The position numbers and the translations under genes are program-made. From Scedosporium boydii (lineage: Eukaryota > Ascomycota > Sordariomycetes > Microascales > Microascaceae): 64,000 nucleotides of DNA. Positions 12,027 through 23,968 of the stretch are shown piece by piece (position 1 is the first letter of the stretch; each line of letters starts with the position of its first letter). The notes below the pieces were generated by a model. That model worked only from the letters and a program-made list of their open reading frames with translations, did no database searches and had not been told where the DNA came from. The stretch spans positions 1-64,000 of the forward strand of contig NJFT01000092.1 of the NCBI GenBank assembly GCA_002221725.1, in the 5' to 3' direction.

Positions 12027-13203
12027 ATGATACTAGAGGACAATGCGCATGACAGTTCGCGAAGGTCCACGAATGCCTGCAACTCATGTCGCAAGTAAGC
12101 TTTTGTTTAACTCATTACAACTGCCCCTGGGATCGCTCGCTAACCCATGGATTTTCGCTACCCGCAGACGGAAGGTGAAATGGTGAGCACCGCAGCGAAA
12201 CCACTCTCCAAGGCTATCCGCTGACCTTGCCGTTTCCGGTGAAAGTGACCGTGACTATCCTTCCTGTCAAGTCTGCGAGCAAACAGGCCAAGACTGCACG
12301 TACCCCGTAAAACTTAAGAAGCCCGGTCCAAAAATAGGTCGGTCGGGATAGAGCTTTGTTGCCTTATCTTCGCTAACATTTCCTATAGGATCTCTCCAAA
12401 AGCACAAGAGACGGTACCGAGAGCAGTATGCCGCAAAAAAAGGAGACCAACGGCGATCTCGAGAGTCAGCGTCGCCTGGGCAACACATTGAAGAAGACAT
12501 GGAGATGAACCACTGGAGTGCCGGCATCGATGGGGAAGACTCGGACTCCCAGGTCGAAGCCCAAAACTCAGGGTGGGCTAGGAAGCGCAGAAACTCCAAG
12601 CTTAATATCAACAGCCTCTCCTTCATCTTACACCCGTCTCACGAGGCTTCTACACCGGAAAAAGACTCGTCCTCTGCTGCACTAAAGGAAACACCTGAGC
12701 ACGAGAAACAAGGCCTTATTCAGCAGGCCTGTCTTATGCTTGGCCTATCTCAGGAGATGGCACGGTTCATGTGAGTCTTTCTCCAACAAGGCTTCAAAGT
12801 TTTGTGAGTGCTGAAGGCTCTAACAAAAACATCTTCTAGGGTCCACGTTTATTTCAATAACATGGTTGCCATCAACCTTTTCCATCAACCAACCTTCACC
12901 GAAACCGTCAGCAACTTTACCAATCCTGTTCATATCTGTGCCCTTATTGCTGCGATGTGCGGGTTCAGTGCCAAATTCTACAATGCGGACCTTGATCAAG
13001 CCGTGGAAATGGCGTTTCTGCGCGCAGAGGCCGCTACACACTCTCCTGATCACTTCCTTACAATTGGTCTCAATTTTGTTAACGAGGCTCTGACTGAATG
13101 CGAGGAAGAAGCACCACCTATCCATATAGTACAGGCGCTTATCATCATAACACACTGTCAAGAAGGAGATTGCTGGCGCCATGGAATTCTTATCTCAGTA
13201 TGA
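12027..13203 (+). CDS. Zn2Cys6 transcription factor, truncated
   Basis: Five exons fit: 12027-12094, 12168-12182, 12246-12337, 12389-12770 and 12840-13203, with introns of 73, 63, 51 and 69 bp. They encode about 306 aa. Spliced exons 1-3 give the binuclear cluster CNSCRKRKVKCDRD...C-x2-C-x6-C (C-x2-C-x6-C-x6-C-x2-C-x6-C), followed by a basic linker (LKKPGPKIG, KHKRRYREQ). Exon 5 opens the fungal-specific regulatory domain (FHQPTFTETV, HICALIAAMCGFSAKF). The frame stops at 13203 just where that domain normally continues for another 250-400 residues, and nothing matching follows. It is therefore either a C-terminally truncated or decaying regulator. By position it may have controlled the neighbouring SDR and P450 genes. 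Confidence 0.8.
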
Positions 13204-14027
13204 TTAGGAATGAAGAGTCTCGCAGTTCAGCGCGGAGGAACAGCCTTTCTTAGAATAGGAGTGACTGTCACTGACTCAAGAAATTGTTATTTCGAGGCTG
13301 TCATTCTCGGCTGCCGTCTGGGTTATCTTTAAGCACGTCTGGTATATTTGTAAATGCAGATCATGACAGTAAACTAATCCCCGTGCCTGAAGCAAACTCA
13401 GCGTGCCTCGTACAGCCAACTGAGTCGACCCAGTTTTGTCCGAGAGGTGTTGCTCTGCTCACAAGGCAGACTGGCTTTACGTCTCGGGTTTCATAATCTA
13501 AGATGGCTCGCTCATATTTCGACCCAAGATCAAGGCTTCCTCCTATGCCTCCGAGTTACAGGGCTTTTCACGCTCTTCTACGGGCGATGCCCAGTCCAGA
13601 CTGCATAGGTTTTCGTCCGGAATATTGATGGGCCAGGGCGCATCGTTCTGCAGTTGACCAGGCGTCACACGCCACCATTCGGCTGCCTCAGTTGCTCTTG
13701 CTACCGCTCAAACGCTGCCAATTCCGATTTACGCATTTTCCTAGTTGGGGCCATGGTCTAGTAGCCACAAAAGAAAAAGCAGTGCGTGAATATGTACCCG
13801 AAAGCCGGGGCTCCTCCCTAAACTGTTGTAAATATTAGACGGATATTGGTGCAACTCTTTCTTCAACTCGAGAGACAGGAGGGACTCGTGGAAAGCTGGA
13901 AGACGTGGCACATATCTTGACATTCTGGGCGATTGTAATTAAACCTAAGGAACAGGTTGGTATTTGATGTGCCTGTGAGAGATGAATAAGGTCCAATTTA
14001 CGAAATGCCTTACTCTCCTTCGCCCAA
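13204..14027. other. Intergenic between regulator and P450
   Basis: The expected C-terminal part of the transcription factor is not visible here. A 60-aa minus-strand frame at 13741-13923 has a hydrophobic segment but no family features. Confidence 0.45.
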
Positions 14028-15639
14028 TTATTCCCATGCCGTTAGTTCTTGCAGACTTTGTTGTGCAGACTTCATAACGGTATCGATATGAGCCTGGCTT
14101 CGAGGTTTAAAGACTACCTTAAACGGCTTCGGTCATGAGCGATACCCTCCTTGAAGGCCTCGGGGTCGGGAGCAATCTTTTGACCAATAGCCGGGTCCAC
14201 GACAAGCTCTATGTCGAAGGCCCAGAGGATCTTCGCGATTGCTCGCCATTGCGTACGCTCAGCTAAGTGCATTCCGGGGCAAATACGGCGGCCCGCACCA
14301 TAGGCGTAGTGATGTACTCCACTATACATGTTAGTGCTAAACTCGAGTCTGATCGCACAAGGATTAGAACAAATCTCGGCTGTCATAATCCGCGCTGCCG
14401 GCATAGTGGCTGGCTAGACGGGGGTGGCTCAAGTAGCGGGCCGGGTCGAACGTGGTTGGGTCCCTGTAGTTCCACCGCTTGGGATCATCCAGTACTTTGT
14501 CGGCGATGCAGTTCCTGGGGCCAACACGAGCTCGTCTCTCAGAGTGGTATCCTCTTGCTTTCCCCCACGTCCTATCCATGGCTTCGTAGGAAAGACGGGC
14601 TCGCTTTCGGCAAGGACTCATGAAATCTGGCAGATACTTCAAAAAAGGGAAGTCGTCGACTGGAGGATTGGCACCTGGCTCAAGGGACTCGCTATACTTA
14701 ACGGCGGGTTAGCTTGTAGAAGCAAGAGATGGAAAGTCTCAAGGACTCACAGCTTCCATGGCGTCGTAACACACTCCAGGCTTGTTAGTATACCAACCTC
14801 AACATCACTCAATGATAACTTACGCGACCAAAAAAAGAATCAAATGTGGCCCCACGCTGGCCCCAAACCATAGTGCAGGCGACTGAGCAGGTCGTACGCA
14901 TGACATGGTGGTAGAAGTCCTTAGGACTTTCTACAAGATCGCGGAGCAGAATCGTAATCCTATGGAATTTAGCCCGGGGTCCTGGATGGTACCAGAAACC
15001 TGCTGGATCCGACTTACTCTGCGTCTTGAATAGACCCAACCTGTTCGTCCAAGGCGCGGGGCTACCATCTGTGAGCGGTGATCCTTGCACGGATAGTAGG
15101 CTCGGGATACGTACGGAGAGGTTGTGGGAAGATATCTTCCTCTGCTCGCGATACAACGGGGTGTTATTCATGAACGCAAAACTGTCGCCATGCGTGACAA
15201 TATCCGCAACATGATTCGCGGGACGCTCGGAGTAAATGAGTCCCTTCTTGTCAACCAAGTCGTGAACGGCCTTCCGATCGAAAAGCACGACCATGGTGCT
15301 GGAACCGATTTTTAGTGAGAAGATGCCGCCATACCTCTCGCCCCATTCCAGAAATCTAGACCTGGAGATCAGTACTTGATACTTGATCGAGGAATCAGTT
15401 GACCGCGTTGTGAAGACGTACTTGGCATGCAGTCCCGTGCTTGGAATTTGGTGGATGTTTCCAATAATGGGTAAAGTCGGTGGGCCTGGCGGGAGGTTTT
15501 TAGCGCGCCGTCCCATGGTCATTAGCTTTCCAAAGACCTAAATCACCACTACTCCTGTGAGGGCAAGGAGCAGAGGCTCCTTGCCCCTTGGGGGTTTCAG
15601 TAAAGCCGACGGATTGAAGAGATCAAGTTTAAAGGACAT
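14028..15639 (-). pseudogene. Cytochrome P450, multiply broken
   Basis: Minus-strand microsomal-type P450. The N-terminus has a membrane anchor (PLLLALTGVVVI) and the Pro-rich hinge NLPPGPPTLPIIGNIHQIP. A GAGRRICPG heme loop with its Cys lies near 14290. Good introns include 15421-15356 (GTACGT...GTCTAG) and one with a TACTAAC branch near 14800. Three lesions are visible. A TAG at 15540-15538 falls inside the anchor. Near 14482-14488 the frame jumps from the region before the I helix (CIADKVLDD) straight to PKRWNYRDPTTF, so the oxygen-binding I helix and the ExxR K helix are missing. Near 14130 a one-base shift ends the frame at 14114, while the family-like tail continues in another frame to a TAA at 14030-14028. 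It cannot fold as an active P450. Confidence 0.88.
15560..15585. repeat. Perfect 11-bp inverted repeat with 4-base loop
   Basis: GGGCAAGGAGC and its exact complement are separated by AGAG, inside the codons of the P450 membrane anchor. Probably chance in a Leu/Ala/Pro coding stretch, though it would form a stable RNA hairpin close to the start codon. Confidence 0.6.
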
Positions 15640-17688
15640 AGTGTTCGACTCCTAAGGGACTTCTTGATCATTGACAGATGAACAAGACAAGAGATAGAAT
15701 ATTCCACACGATATATAAGATGGAGGAAAGCAATGCTTGGAAAAGTTGAGATGTTCGCTTTTGGTTAACACTCGGCATCGGACAGAGGACAACTACGGAT
15801 TGATTTCGGTACCACACACTAGATGTCGAAGACAGCCACCGAGGGGTCTCCTCGACCCTGTATGGCGTCCATCCCCGGCATCCACCCTAAGTTCCCCCAG
15901 GCCATTGTTTCAGGTTAGTTGAACGCGGAGCTTGCCCTGTAACCAAGGAATGTGAATGAAGCGTCCGGGCCTACCAGGAACGGATAGCACTCTCATCCTC
16001 TCTTTGGCTGTTTACCGGCAGTCTTCTTACCCCGAATACCACAACCCGACCCGTATCCAGGGTGCCATAATTAGAGGGCTCTCGAACGTGGCTTTTTTTC
16101 TCCATATTGTTCCCAGATTAAGCCATGTGATAACCTAGCTGTCACCCCACACTGGGGAAGGGGGAAAACAGGTCTCCCAGTCCAGCTTTACTTAACACCC
16201 ATCGCCCATTAGACTGTAAACCCGCCTCCCCACCGCAATATACAGGGCTGATTGTGCACGGCGACGCTAATTTTAGATTATTTTTTACTCCAGCAGTAGC
16301 ATATGGAGTTCCTAATCGGCGTCGTGAGAGTCGCATAGCACCGCAAGGCGGCATCACGTAACTGTCGGATGGCCTTAAACGCCCAAACGGCTTAGAACTA
16401 ATGCTCGAGACTAATTACAATTTAAGAAGTAGCACTAGGAGCACCAGTCCCGTGAACTCTTCTCCAGTTGTAGCAGCATCCTTGCTACTATCAGTAAGGA
16501 TGACCTAGCTGTTGACCGCTAAAGCCGGGTCTGATACTGTGATGGGGAAAAAGGTGACTTGTGTGAAAAGGGCACAGTTCCCTCATGAACTGGGAAGACG
16601 GCAGCGGAAGAACTTTATTCCTTGCCAAGGGCCAGGGCATAGTTATTTCTTTTCTTTCCCTCTCATTAGACAGAAGGGGATAAGTTCTTCAAGATCATCA
16701 TTATCAGTTTTTTCTTTAATTCAATTAACTTCTTTTCCCCAATTCTCATTAATCATCTTCCATAGTGACCTCAAGCTGCTTCTTTTCAGCTTATCTTGTG
16801 TCCCCAAATGCCCCATATTCGGCACTTGCATGATTCTTAACCTCTCCCTATTCAGAGGTCTCCTTTTCACCTGCTCCTCTGTTATTCCCATTGATTGACC
16901 ACAACTGTTTCCTTTTTTCGTTCTTGTGATGAGCGCCTTTTAAGGCCAATCATATACGTGGGGCGCCATCTTCGGCTACGCAAATGCCGATTCGCATTAT
17001 TCTCGCGCGGTTTTTCTATGCAGCTCCGAAGATCAGCCAAAGATGCCCGTTACGAGGGCGTGTTCTCCAGTGAAGTTACGAAATGGCTTCTAGCGGTTGG
17101 TAAGAGTGGTAGTCCTGGTGGGTAGTAGTAATCCCGACTTCCAATTTTTATTCTTCCATTTTCTTTTACAAGCATGGTCGAACCTAATGAAAAGCCGCAA
17201 CGGTCCATGAACCCTCAGCCAAATGCCATGCCATTGAAGGCCGTAGGGTTATTGGGAGGGTTGAAGCATCTTTTGATAGACACAGAAGACTCATGCAGCT
17301 ACGCCGCCGGGTAGGTGCTAGCTCAGCGTGTTACTGACTGATATTCAGCTGGCTATGGCTTTTTATACCAGTCGGGGGCAGACTCCGACTTGGCAAGCAT
17401 TCGATGGATTTGCGAGATGTGATGCGTGTGCTGCTCGAAATCCTACCCAAAGAAGCGGTCTACAAGAGGCGGTCAGGTACGCGGATGGCCAGCCAGATGG
17501 CTGCACAGTCAACTATGACGTGATGAGCTGATTCGGGGCGATAGACAGGCGCCTTAGTGGGATTAGAATAGTGAAGGAAACCAGCTCGTCTAGCCAGTAA
17601 GAGGCTATGGCAACGCGCGGCTAGTAGGTTTTTCCTTCGAATATATCTTGCTACCTTTTGGTCTACTATCAAGTCTGGACCTACAGTT
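15640..17688. other. Intergenic between P450 and MFS genes
   Basis: A TATA-like ATATATAAG lies at about 15710-15718, some 70 bp upstream of the P450 start on the minus strand. A pyrimidine-rich region covers 16630-16930. No gene is supported. Confidence 0.5.
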
Positions 17689-19635
17689 TCACGCAACCTC
17701 CCTTACCTCATAGGTCCCCTTCTCTGAATCGTCCCTGATATTTTTGGCCTTCAAAACATCAACCTTGGTATCCTTCTTGTGGTATATCATCCTCGAGACG
17801 TGGTCGGTAAGATACTGGTCGAAGTCACGGAGTGAGGCAGCAGCAATGATACAGACAGCACCAAGAGCGAGGGCGGAGTAGTATACGTAGGCAAAAGACT
17901 TCCCATACGCATCCGCGACACTGTTGTTGGTCACGCGGAGAATTTCGTCCGTCATTCCGGGTACGGCAGTGAGGGCCGCCTGGCTTCCTTTGGTGGCGGC
18001 CGATAGGAGCTGAGAGACGGAAAACTCGGGTAGGCCTGCTTCTAGAATTCTTGCAACTTTCCGGGCAATTTGTTGCTGTAGATGGCGATGAAAATGGGAG
18101 CGAAGATGCCGCTAAGAACTTGTCGAGATGCACAGACGATGGCTGGTGGAAAGCCAGGGGGTTAGCATGGCCTCAGTAGAGTCTAATAAGGGGCAAGAGA
18201 AGCTTACCGAAGGCAATGCCGAGATTGGTCTCGGACACGATATATTGCACCATCAACATGGTAAAGATCTCTCCCCAGCCCTGAGGGAACGAGCTTAGGA
18301 AGCAAAACGCGATGGCCGAGGCACGATCAGTGTACGTGATGGATGCCATGGCGCCGAGAAAAGCTGTCATGAAGACGGACCCAACAAGAAGCTGGAGGCG
18401 AAGGTGCTTTAGAATGTGGAACAGAGGGCCGATCATTATAATGCCCGCCCAGGAGCCAAAGCCGCAAACACTGGCCATCCAGGCCGTCTGCTCCCAGCTA
18501 GTAGCGGTACTTCCAAAAATGAATTGGACCTGAGACGGCCAGATGATGAAAAGACATTGCTGAATGCACCCCGTAAAGGCCGAAATAGCCACCACGCAAG
18601 AGAAGCCACGGACGTCGAGGAATAGCTTCATGGGAATGATGGGATACTTGATGTTGAAGAAGCATTCGTACAATACGAACGAGATCAAGGTAACACCTCC
18701 AGATATGAGCAGGCCGGGGACGCGGGGATATGACCAAGGGTATGGCCCTCCCCAGGACATGCCCAACATGAACAGTACAAGACCAGCGGTAAGAAGGAAT
18801 GTTCCAATCCAGTCGATTTGGCGAATGTGCTTCCAAGGCGATAGTTGGTCTCCGTGAAGCTGGACATACGATGGGGGAAAGTACCAAATGAACCACATAG
18901 TAGTTCCGATAACTAGACCGGCACCACGTTAGCTACTTCATCAGCCGTGCAGGTGTTTTCTGCCCGCTTACCCATCAGAATGATGTAGATGTAGAATATC
19001 CACCTCCAGCTGGCGAGGGTAGCCAGCCGGATTCCGAGATAGGGACCGAAACCAGTGGCGATGATGTTGGGGACCACGACGCTGACGGTTCCGATATACT
19101 TGAGCTTGTTCGGCAACAGCTCGCCCGTGAGCAGGGGATACGACCCCGGGATACCCGCCGACAGGCCCAAAATCACGGCAGCGCCGACCAACTGGTTCGG
19201 TCCTTTGGCGGTAGCACCAATGATGCCACCCACGATACCGAATGCCTGTGCATACAAAGCGAGGCTTCGACGGCCGAATTTGTCGGAGTTGCGGCCGAAG
19301 AGGAGGATGGATACGGACTGGCAAATCACCCAGACGGTGGTGAACATGTAGATGTTGGCGCTGGGTCCAATGTCGAGGCCAATCTGAACGAGGGATCCCG
19401 CGACTGCTTGCATGACCCAGTAGGCAGCGGCAAGGTTAAAAGCGAGGCCCATGAAGGTGCCGATGACGCGAGGACTCGCATAGTATCCACCGGGAAGAGT
19501 GGACTTGTCAGCCGTGAGAGCCTTAGACCGGAGCTCGTCCGCCTGCTCATCCGAAGACATATCATCGACCGTGACGGGTGCGGTCTGGATCTCCGTGCTG
19601 TCAGGCATGTTGAGAGGTTTTCGTTCCTGCTGCAA
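17689..19635 (-). pseudogene. TRI12-family MFS efflux transporter, frameshifted
   Basis: Three exons: about 19635-18972 (start at 19635 or the better-placed ATG at 19608), 18912-18208 and 18142-17689, with introns of 59 and 65 bp whose phases agree. The sequence is polytopic (about 14 segments expected) with the family motif GRNSDKFGRRSLAL near residue 115 and LTGELLPNKLKYIG near 165, as in the fungal TRI12-type (drug:H+ antiporter) pumps. In exon 3 the frame FAPIFIAIYSNKLPGK runs into TTC TAG (stop 18044-18042). The family-like continuation (EAGLPEFSVSQLLSAATKG... to 17689) is in the next frame, consistent with loss of one base near 18056-18065. No intron of usable length fixes this. The predicted product lacks roughly the last 120 residues. 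Confidence 0.85.
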
Positions 19636-20742
19636 AAGACAGTTATGAGGATGGAGCGGTCACTTGATATGATAAACGACACGGGCAAAGACTCTTTAAT
19701 CCGGCAGTGGTTTGGAAATGATTTCCAATTGAGAGAGACTGGGCTTCGAGTTCAAGTGCCCCCTGGGAACAGGAAATGGGAACGCGTTGATATGTATAAA
19801 AACTTGGGTGGCTTTGATTCCTAGATCCGGGGAATTCTGAGGTGACGCTGCGCGTCCGCATGCAGGAAGACCCCCCTTTGGCAGCAAACGGCGGTAACTC
19901 GACGTTAGCTCGTACGAAAAAGGTGTTTTGCCCCAGCGGTGGAAAGAAGCGAGTACTGCGGTGTTCCTTTGGCAACCCGGTAATTTGGTAATGTGATAAG
20001 TTCCGCTGGACGCTCACCCTCGTCCATGGCCTCGGGCTCGGGGCCATTGACCCACAGGTAAAAGCCCGAAGCTCTGGCGAGAGGTAGCCCCGAGCTTTCA
20101 CAATCCGAGACCGCGAGACCGCGATGATTGCCCGTGTTGTAGACGCCGCTGGCCGTACTAGCGCCTTATATTGGCGCTAGACCCACTAGCTTGTTGATTG
20201 AGCACCCTATTCAGGATTAGGTCTCCAACTGACCTTCACAGGAGTGGTCCTGGAGTGCGGGGTTAACCAGGACGCGACTTGATCCTTGAGCCTTGAACCT
20301 TGAGTCAACGCCATGGGAAATGAAAGCTTGGCCGGCACTGTACCTCCCCTTCGTGAGTTCCCTGCACCCGGGTGCTGATTAGAGTGTCGGAGGATCTTCT
20401 GCTGTAGGTCCAGTTGGAATGATCGATAGCCGAAGAACTGCATGTTGTCTACAGATATATTAGCTACTAGCAAGATCACGGCCATTTGTTTTGCCTGGTG
20501 TCAATCCACTCGAACGATCTCTAGTTGTCAGAAGAGCGCGAGTTCGGGCTGATTTTCTTTGGGTTTAGAATTCTCATCACGGTCGTCTGAATCCACCATT
20601 ACGAAAGTTGCATACCCTCTCGCTCTCTTGCCGTTCTTGTTTTACACGTAGCACTAGAACAACCTTTCGCAGGAATATACCCCTTCTGCCCTTCCCGTCG
20701 ATAACCAGAGGCCATCACTGCGCGTTTCGACATCTAGAATCT
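19636..20742. other. Intergenic
   Basis: Contains the MFS promoter side, with TATA-like sequence near 19792-19800, and otherwise nothing recognised. Confidence 0.5.
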
Positions 20743-21204
20743 CTAACTGAAAACACCCTCGGTATCCTCGTTTTGAGCCCACATCTTCTTCAATTGCATC
20801 CTCGAGATCGTCCATCCATCCGGCGTCCTCCTAAAGTTGAACTTGTAATGGCCACCGAAAGCGTAATATTCATTGGGCTTCTTTCTGTCCTTCGTAGCCG
20901 CGAACCACAGGTAGCACCTGCACATTGCCTCATCCCCATCAACGTCGGCTTGCATGTTGGTCATCGAGTGCTGGAGGCCCTCGAATCGGTTCTCTGCGTT
21001 GCTAGAGATGTCGGAAATCTTCGCCGGACCGACAACCTCTCCCCAGTTTTCGAAGCCCAGGACGCCATCCTCGGTGGAGCATCTGCCGAAGGCTTCCCAC
21101 TCGCGGTCATCGGCAGTGTTGCAGTAGCGGTTGAGGAGTTTTTTTATGGCATCTTTGTCTTCAAGGAGCTTGATGCGCTTCTCGAGTGCTTGGAGATCGG
21201 CCAT
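20743..21204 (-). CDS. SnoaL-like domain protein
   Basis: Intact single-exon frame of 153 aa starting at MADLQALEKRIKLLEDKDAI. It matches the SnoaL_4 / NTF2-like pattern: an N-terminal helix with a D-x-x-x-I-x-x-L-x-x-R-Y core (residues 17-28), the loop DDREWEAF and ending strands with GGHYKFNFRRTPDGWTISRM. Members are small alpha+beta barrels that act as cyclases, hydratases or dehydratases in natural-product pathways, or have no known function. An upstream Met at 21393 in the same frame would add 63 residues of poor quality and is not preferred. It is the only gene of the 9-23 kb block without a visible lesion. Confidence 0.82.
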   Translation of the reverse strand: MADLQALEKRIKLLEDKDAIKKLLNRYCNTADDREWEAFGRCSTEDGVLGFENWGEVVGPAKISDISSNAENRFEGLQHSMTNMQADVDGDEAMCRCYLWFAATKDRKKPNEYYAFGGHYKFNFRRTPDGWTISRMQLKKMWAQNEDTEGVFS

Positions 21205-22252
21205 TGCTGATTTGGATTTGAGAAGGAGCCGTTTAAGTTTGGGAAGCCGATTTAGATGTATCGAGGGCTCGGGAGGCAGTGAATTGTACAATTGTACCTC
21301 AATGCAACCGAAAATGAGAGAAAAAAAAAAAAGACGATTGTAGAGTAGGGAGAGAACGTTCCAAGAAACTGACAATTGCTTTCTCGTATGCAAGTCTAAG
21401 TTATCCGGAATTCCCGTTCTTATCTATACTCTTTACTTCAGCTTGTTCAACAACTCCGACGGTCCCCAGACTAATGGAGCAGATGCCAATGCCCGAGGAT
21501 CTTCCCCGCATCATAGGCTCCTCCACCCTGCTAGAATCGGGCAACATCAAAGCGGCAGACGCACATACCCCGCGCTGTCGGCATGGCCCATCTTCGGGCG
21601 TCTTTGGCATTTTCGGCGCCGTACTCACTCCGTCCGGCACATCCACACGCACAACATTAGAATATCGGCCGGCCTACCTCTTCACCTCTGCAACCCCTGG
21701 AAGTCTTTGAAGCTGGAAATATTGACGAGCGTGGAAGAATGCCCCTCTACAGCCACGATTATGAGCAAAGAGGGCCGGTAATGTTCTTACGGAGAAGCAT
21801 TCTAGCTTAGACCAAATCATTGGGCTGACCGCAGTTAAATGAGAGCATTTTCGAGCAAATCATTCGCGAAGCTGGGGCTATTATAGGGCGCGTAATTTAG
21901 AGATCATCGTTGGAGAGGTGAGGCTGACTCGATTTCAGGTTCATGACGGGAAATGGCGAGCGCAGGGTAGCTTGAGATTTTAGCCAAGGCCAATCTTTTT
22001 TTTTTTTTCTTCCCAGGAAATGCCGAGAAGCAATATTGGGCCTGGTCGAGTAAATTTGACGGGGAGAGAGCTTGATAACAGTTGAGTTGAAGAGGACGTT
22101 TGTAAAGGAGCGAAAGATGAGGGTATCCGGATTTACTAGCAGTAAAAATGAGGCCGCGGCGAAACTGACCACAAAAGCTATCGCACCAGCATGTATTTGG
22201 ATACTGAATGTGACTAACATCTACGAATGACGTCTTTGTCGTCTAGGACCGT
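21205..22252. other. Intergenic
   Basis: Poly-T/A tracts near 21326 and 21995. No gene recognised. Confidence 0.5.
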
Positions 22253-23314
22253 CTAGTCCTCCATGACAATGACTGCTCGGCCATTCAATTTCCCATGCCT
22301 CAGTCGATCATAGGCTTCTGGGATCTGATCGAAGCTGAACCGATCCACATCAATCTTCAATTTCCCATCCACTGCGAGCTTACAGACTTCTCGCAGATGA
22401 GCCCTCGTGCTAGCAAAGGAGAGAGAAAAGGTGGCGTTTATCGGCATGTAATTCCACCCCAGCCTTACCGAGCCTCCGTCCATCCCAACGACGGCAATGT
22501 GACCCTGAGGCCGAAGAACTTTAGTAGCGAGGAGGAGGGTCTGATCGATTCCAACAAAGTCAACGATGCCGTCAACCATCCTACCGCCCGTCAGCTCCTT
22601 GACTTTGGCCTACGCATTATCGCTGGAAAGAACGATGGCATCCGCACCCAAGTCCTGGGCAATCTTGAGCCTAGCCTCAGAGTTGTCAATGGCGATGACC
22701 GGGGCGGGTGACATGAGCTTCAAAAACTGCACCGCGTAGGAGCCTAGGCCCCCGATACCTATGACAGCCGCCGTCGTACCGGGCCGTAGCTTGTGAAGGA
22801 ACTGCTGGCAGGCGGAGTAAGCGGTGATACCAGCATCTGCCAGAGGGGCAAATATGACCGGGTCGCTATTCCCAAGCGAGATCATGTGCGATCTCGGCGC
22901 CACGATAAATTCTGCGAGGCCCCCGTCAACCCCGCATCCTCGCGTCTCGCCAATATCACCAACGCGATATTGCTCGCAGTTTTGCTCGGCTCCCGTCGTA
23001 CAATACTCGCAAAACCCGCAGAGACGAAGATGATGTAGGATAACCGTTTCGCCCTTTTTCAAATCCGTGATCAACGGGCCCAGCTCCTCAACGTATCCAG
23101 CCGTTTCGTGTCCCAAGATGTAGTCGGGTTTCATAACTGAGGCGTAGGGAGGTTCGCCGGGTTTGGAGTCCATCATGTCCAGGTCGGAACGGCAGAGACC
23201 GCAAGCCTTGACGCGGATGAGAACGTCCATGGGGCCAGGGGTGGGCTTTGGTACCTCGACGAACTGGCCGGGCTCACCCCACGCGACTAACTTGTAAGCC
23301 TTCATAGTAGCCAT
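22253..23314 (-). pseudogene. Zinc-dependent alcohol dehydrogenase with in-frame TAG
   Basis: A 353-codon MDR/ADH frame. It has catalytic zinc ligands in CGLCRSD (about 38) and GHETAG (about 69), a structural zinc cluster C-x2-C-x2-C-x7-C (CGFCEYCTTGAEQNC), the nucleotide motif GIGGLG (about 177) and the C-terminal strand GHIAVVGMDGG. It would oxidise or reduce an alcohol/aldehyde with NAD(P). A TAG at 22612-22610 interrupts the frame between SSDNA and AKVKELTGGR, and the normal protein continues in the same frame to its own TAG at 22253. Possible introns around it would be under 40 bp, so nonsense is the best reading. The truncated 234-aa product would lack part of the cofactor domain. Confidence 0.88.
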
Positions 23315-23968
23315 AGTTCTAGATCAAAGAGGAAGGAGGTAGGCGCCGTAGTCTAGTGGTACAGACGGTAGGAAATCTGGCAAGAGAAAGATATCTGGAC
23401 GAAGAGTTCAGACGGAGTCTAAGCGATGAGGTTGCTTTGCAGTATCTAGAATATCGGCAGAAGGTTGAGCATTACTCTCCTGTCCGGGGTCTATTGGAGA
23501 TGATCGGAATCTTATGAATGTAAGGAAGGTGGAGGTAAATTCCAGTTTCCTTGCTTGCTTGGACGCTTCATTGCCCTGCGAGCTCCACGGGCTAGCGCAC
23601 TTGGAAAAAAGGCGGGTACCAGTTGCCATCCTGGCGGGTGGAGAATCTCCGCCGAACTGGTTTGGCCGACGTTGCGGTCACCGCCGTACCGAAGATGATA
23701 CATCAGGGAGCGACTGTAAGCACACAAGTGTAAATTCGGACGCGCCGAAGCTTTTCAGAGGAAACCCAGATGTCACGGCCATTTCAATATGGGCGGTTTT
23801 CGCGTCGCCTCCAGGCCCCGGTCTTGGCTAATAAAAACCCGATGATAGCGCGAAGTAACGAGCCCGGAATATCCTTTAGCAAAACCGACAGTCCTGCGGC
23901 TGGAATATTACCTTTACCGATCTAGTGCTATCGTACTTGTGGTATATCCCCATCTTCCAATCGGACCA
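23315..23968. other. Intergenic upstream of ADH, with a tRNA-Gly-like half
   Basis: At 23342-23360, GCGCCGTAGTCTAGTGGTA resembles the 5' acceptor and D arm of tRNA-Gly. No anticodon arm or T arm follows, so it is at most a tRNA fragment. Confidence 0.4.
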
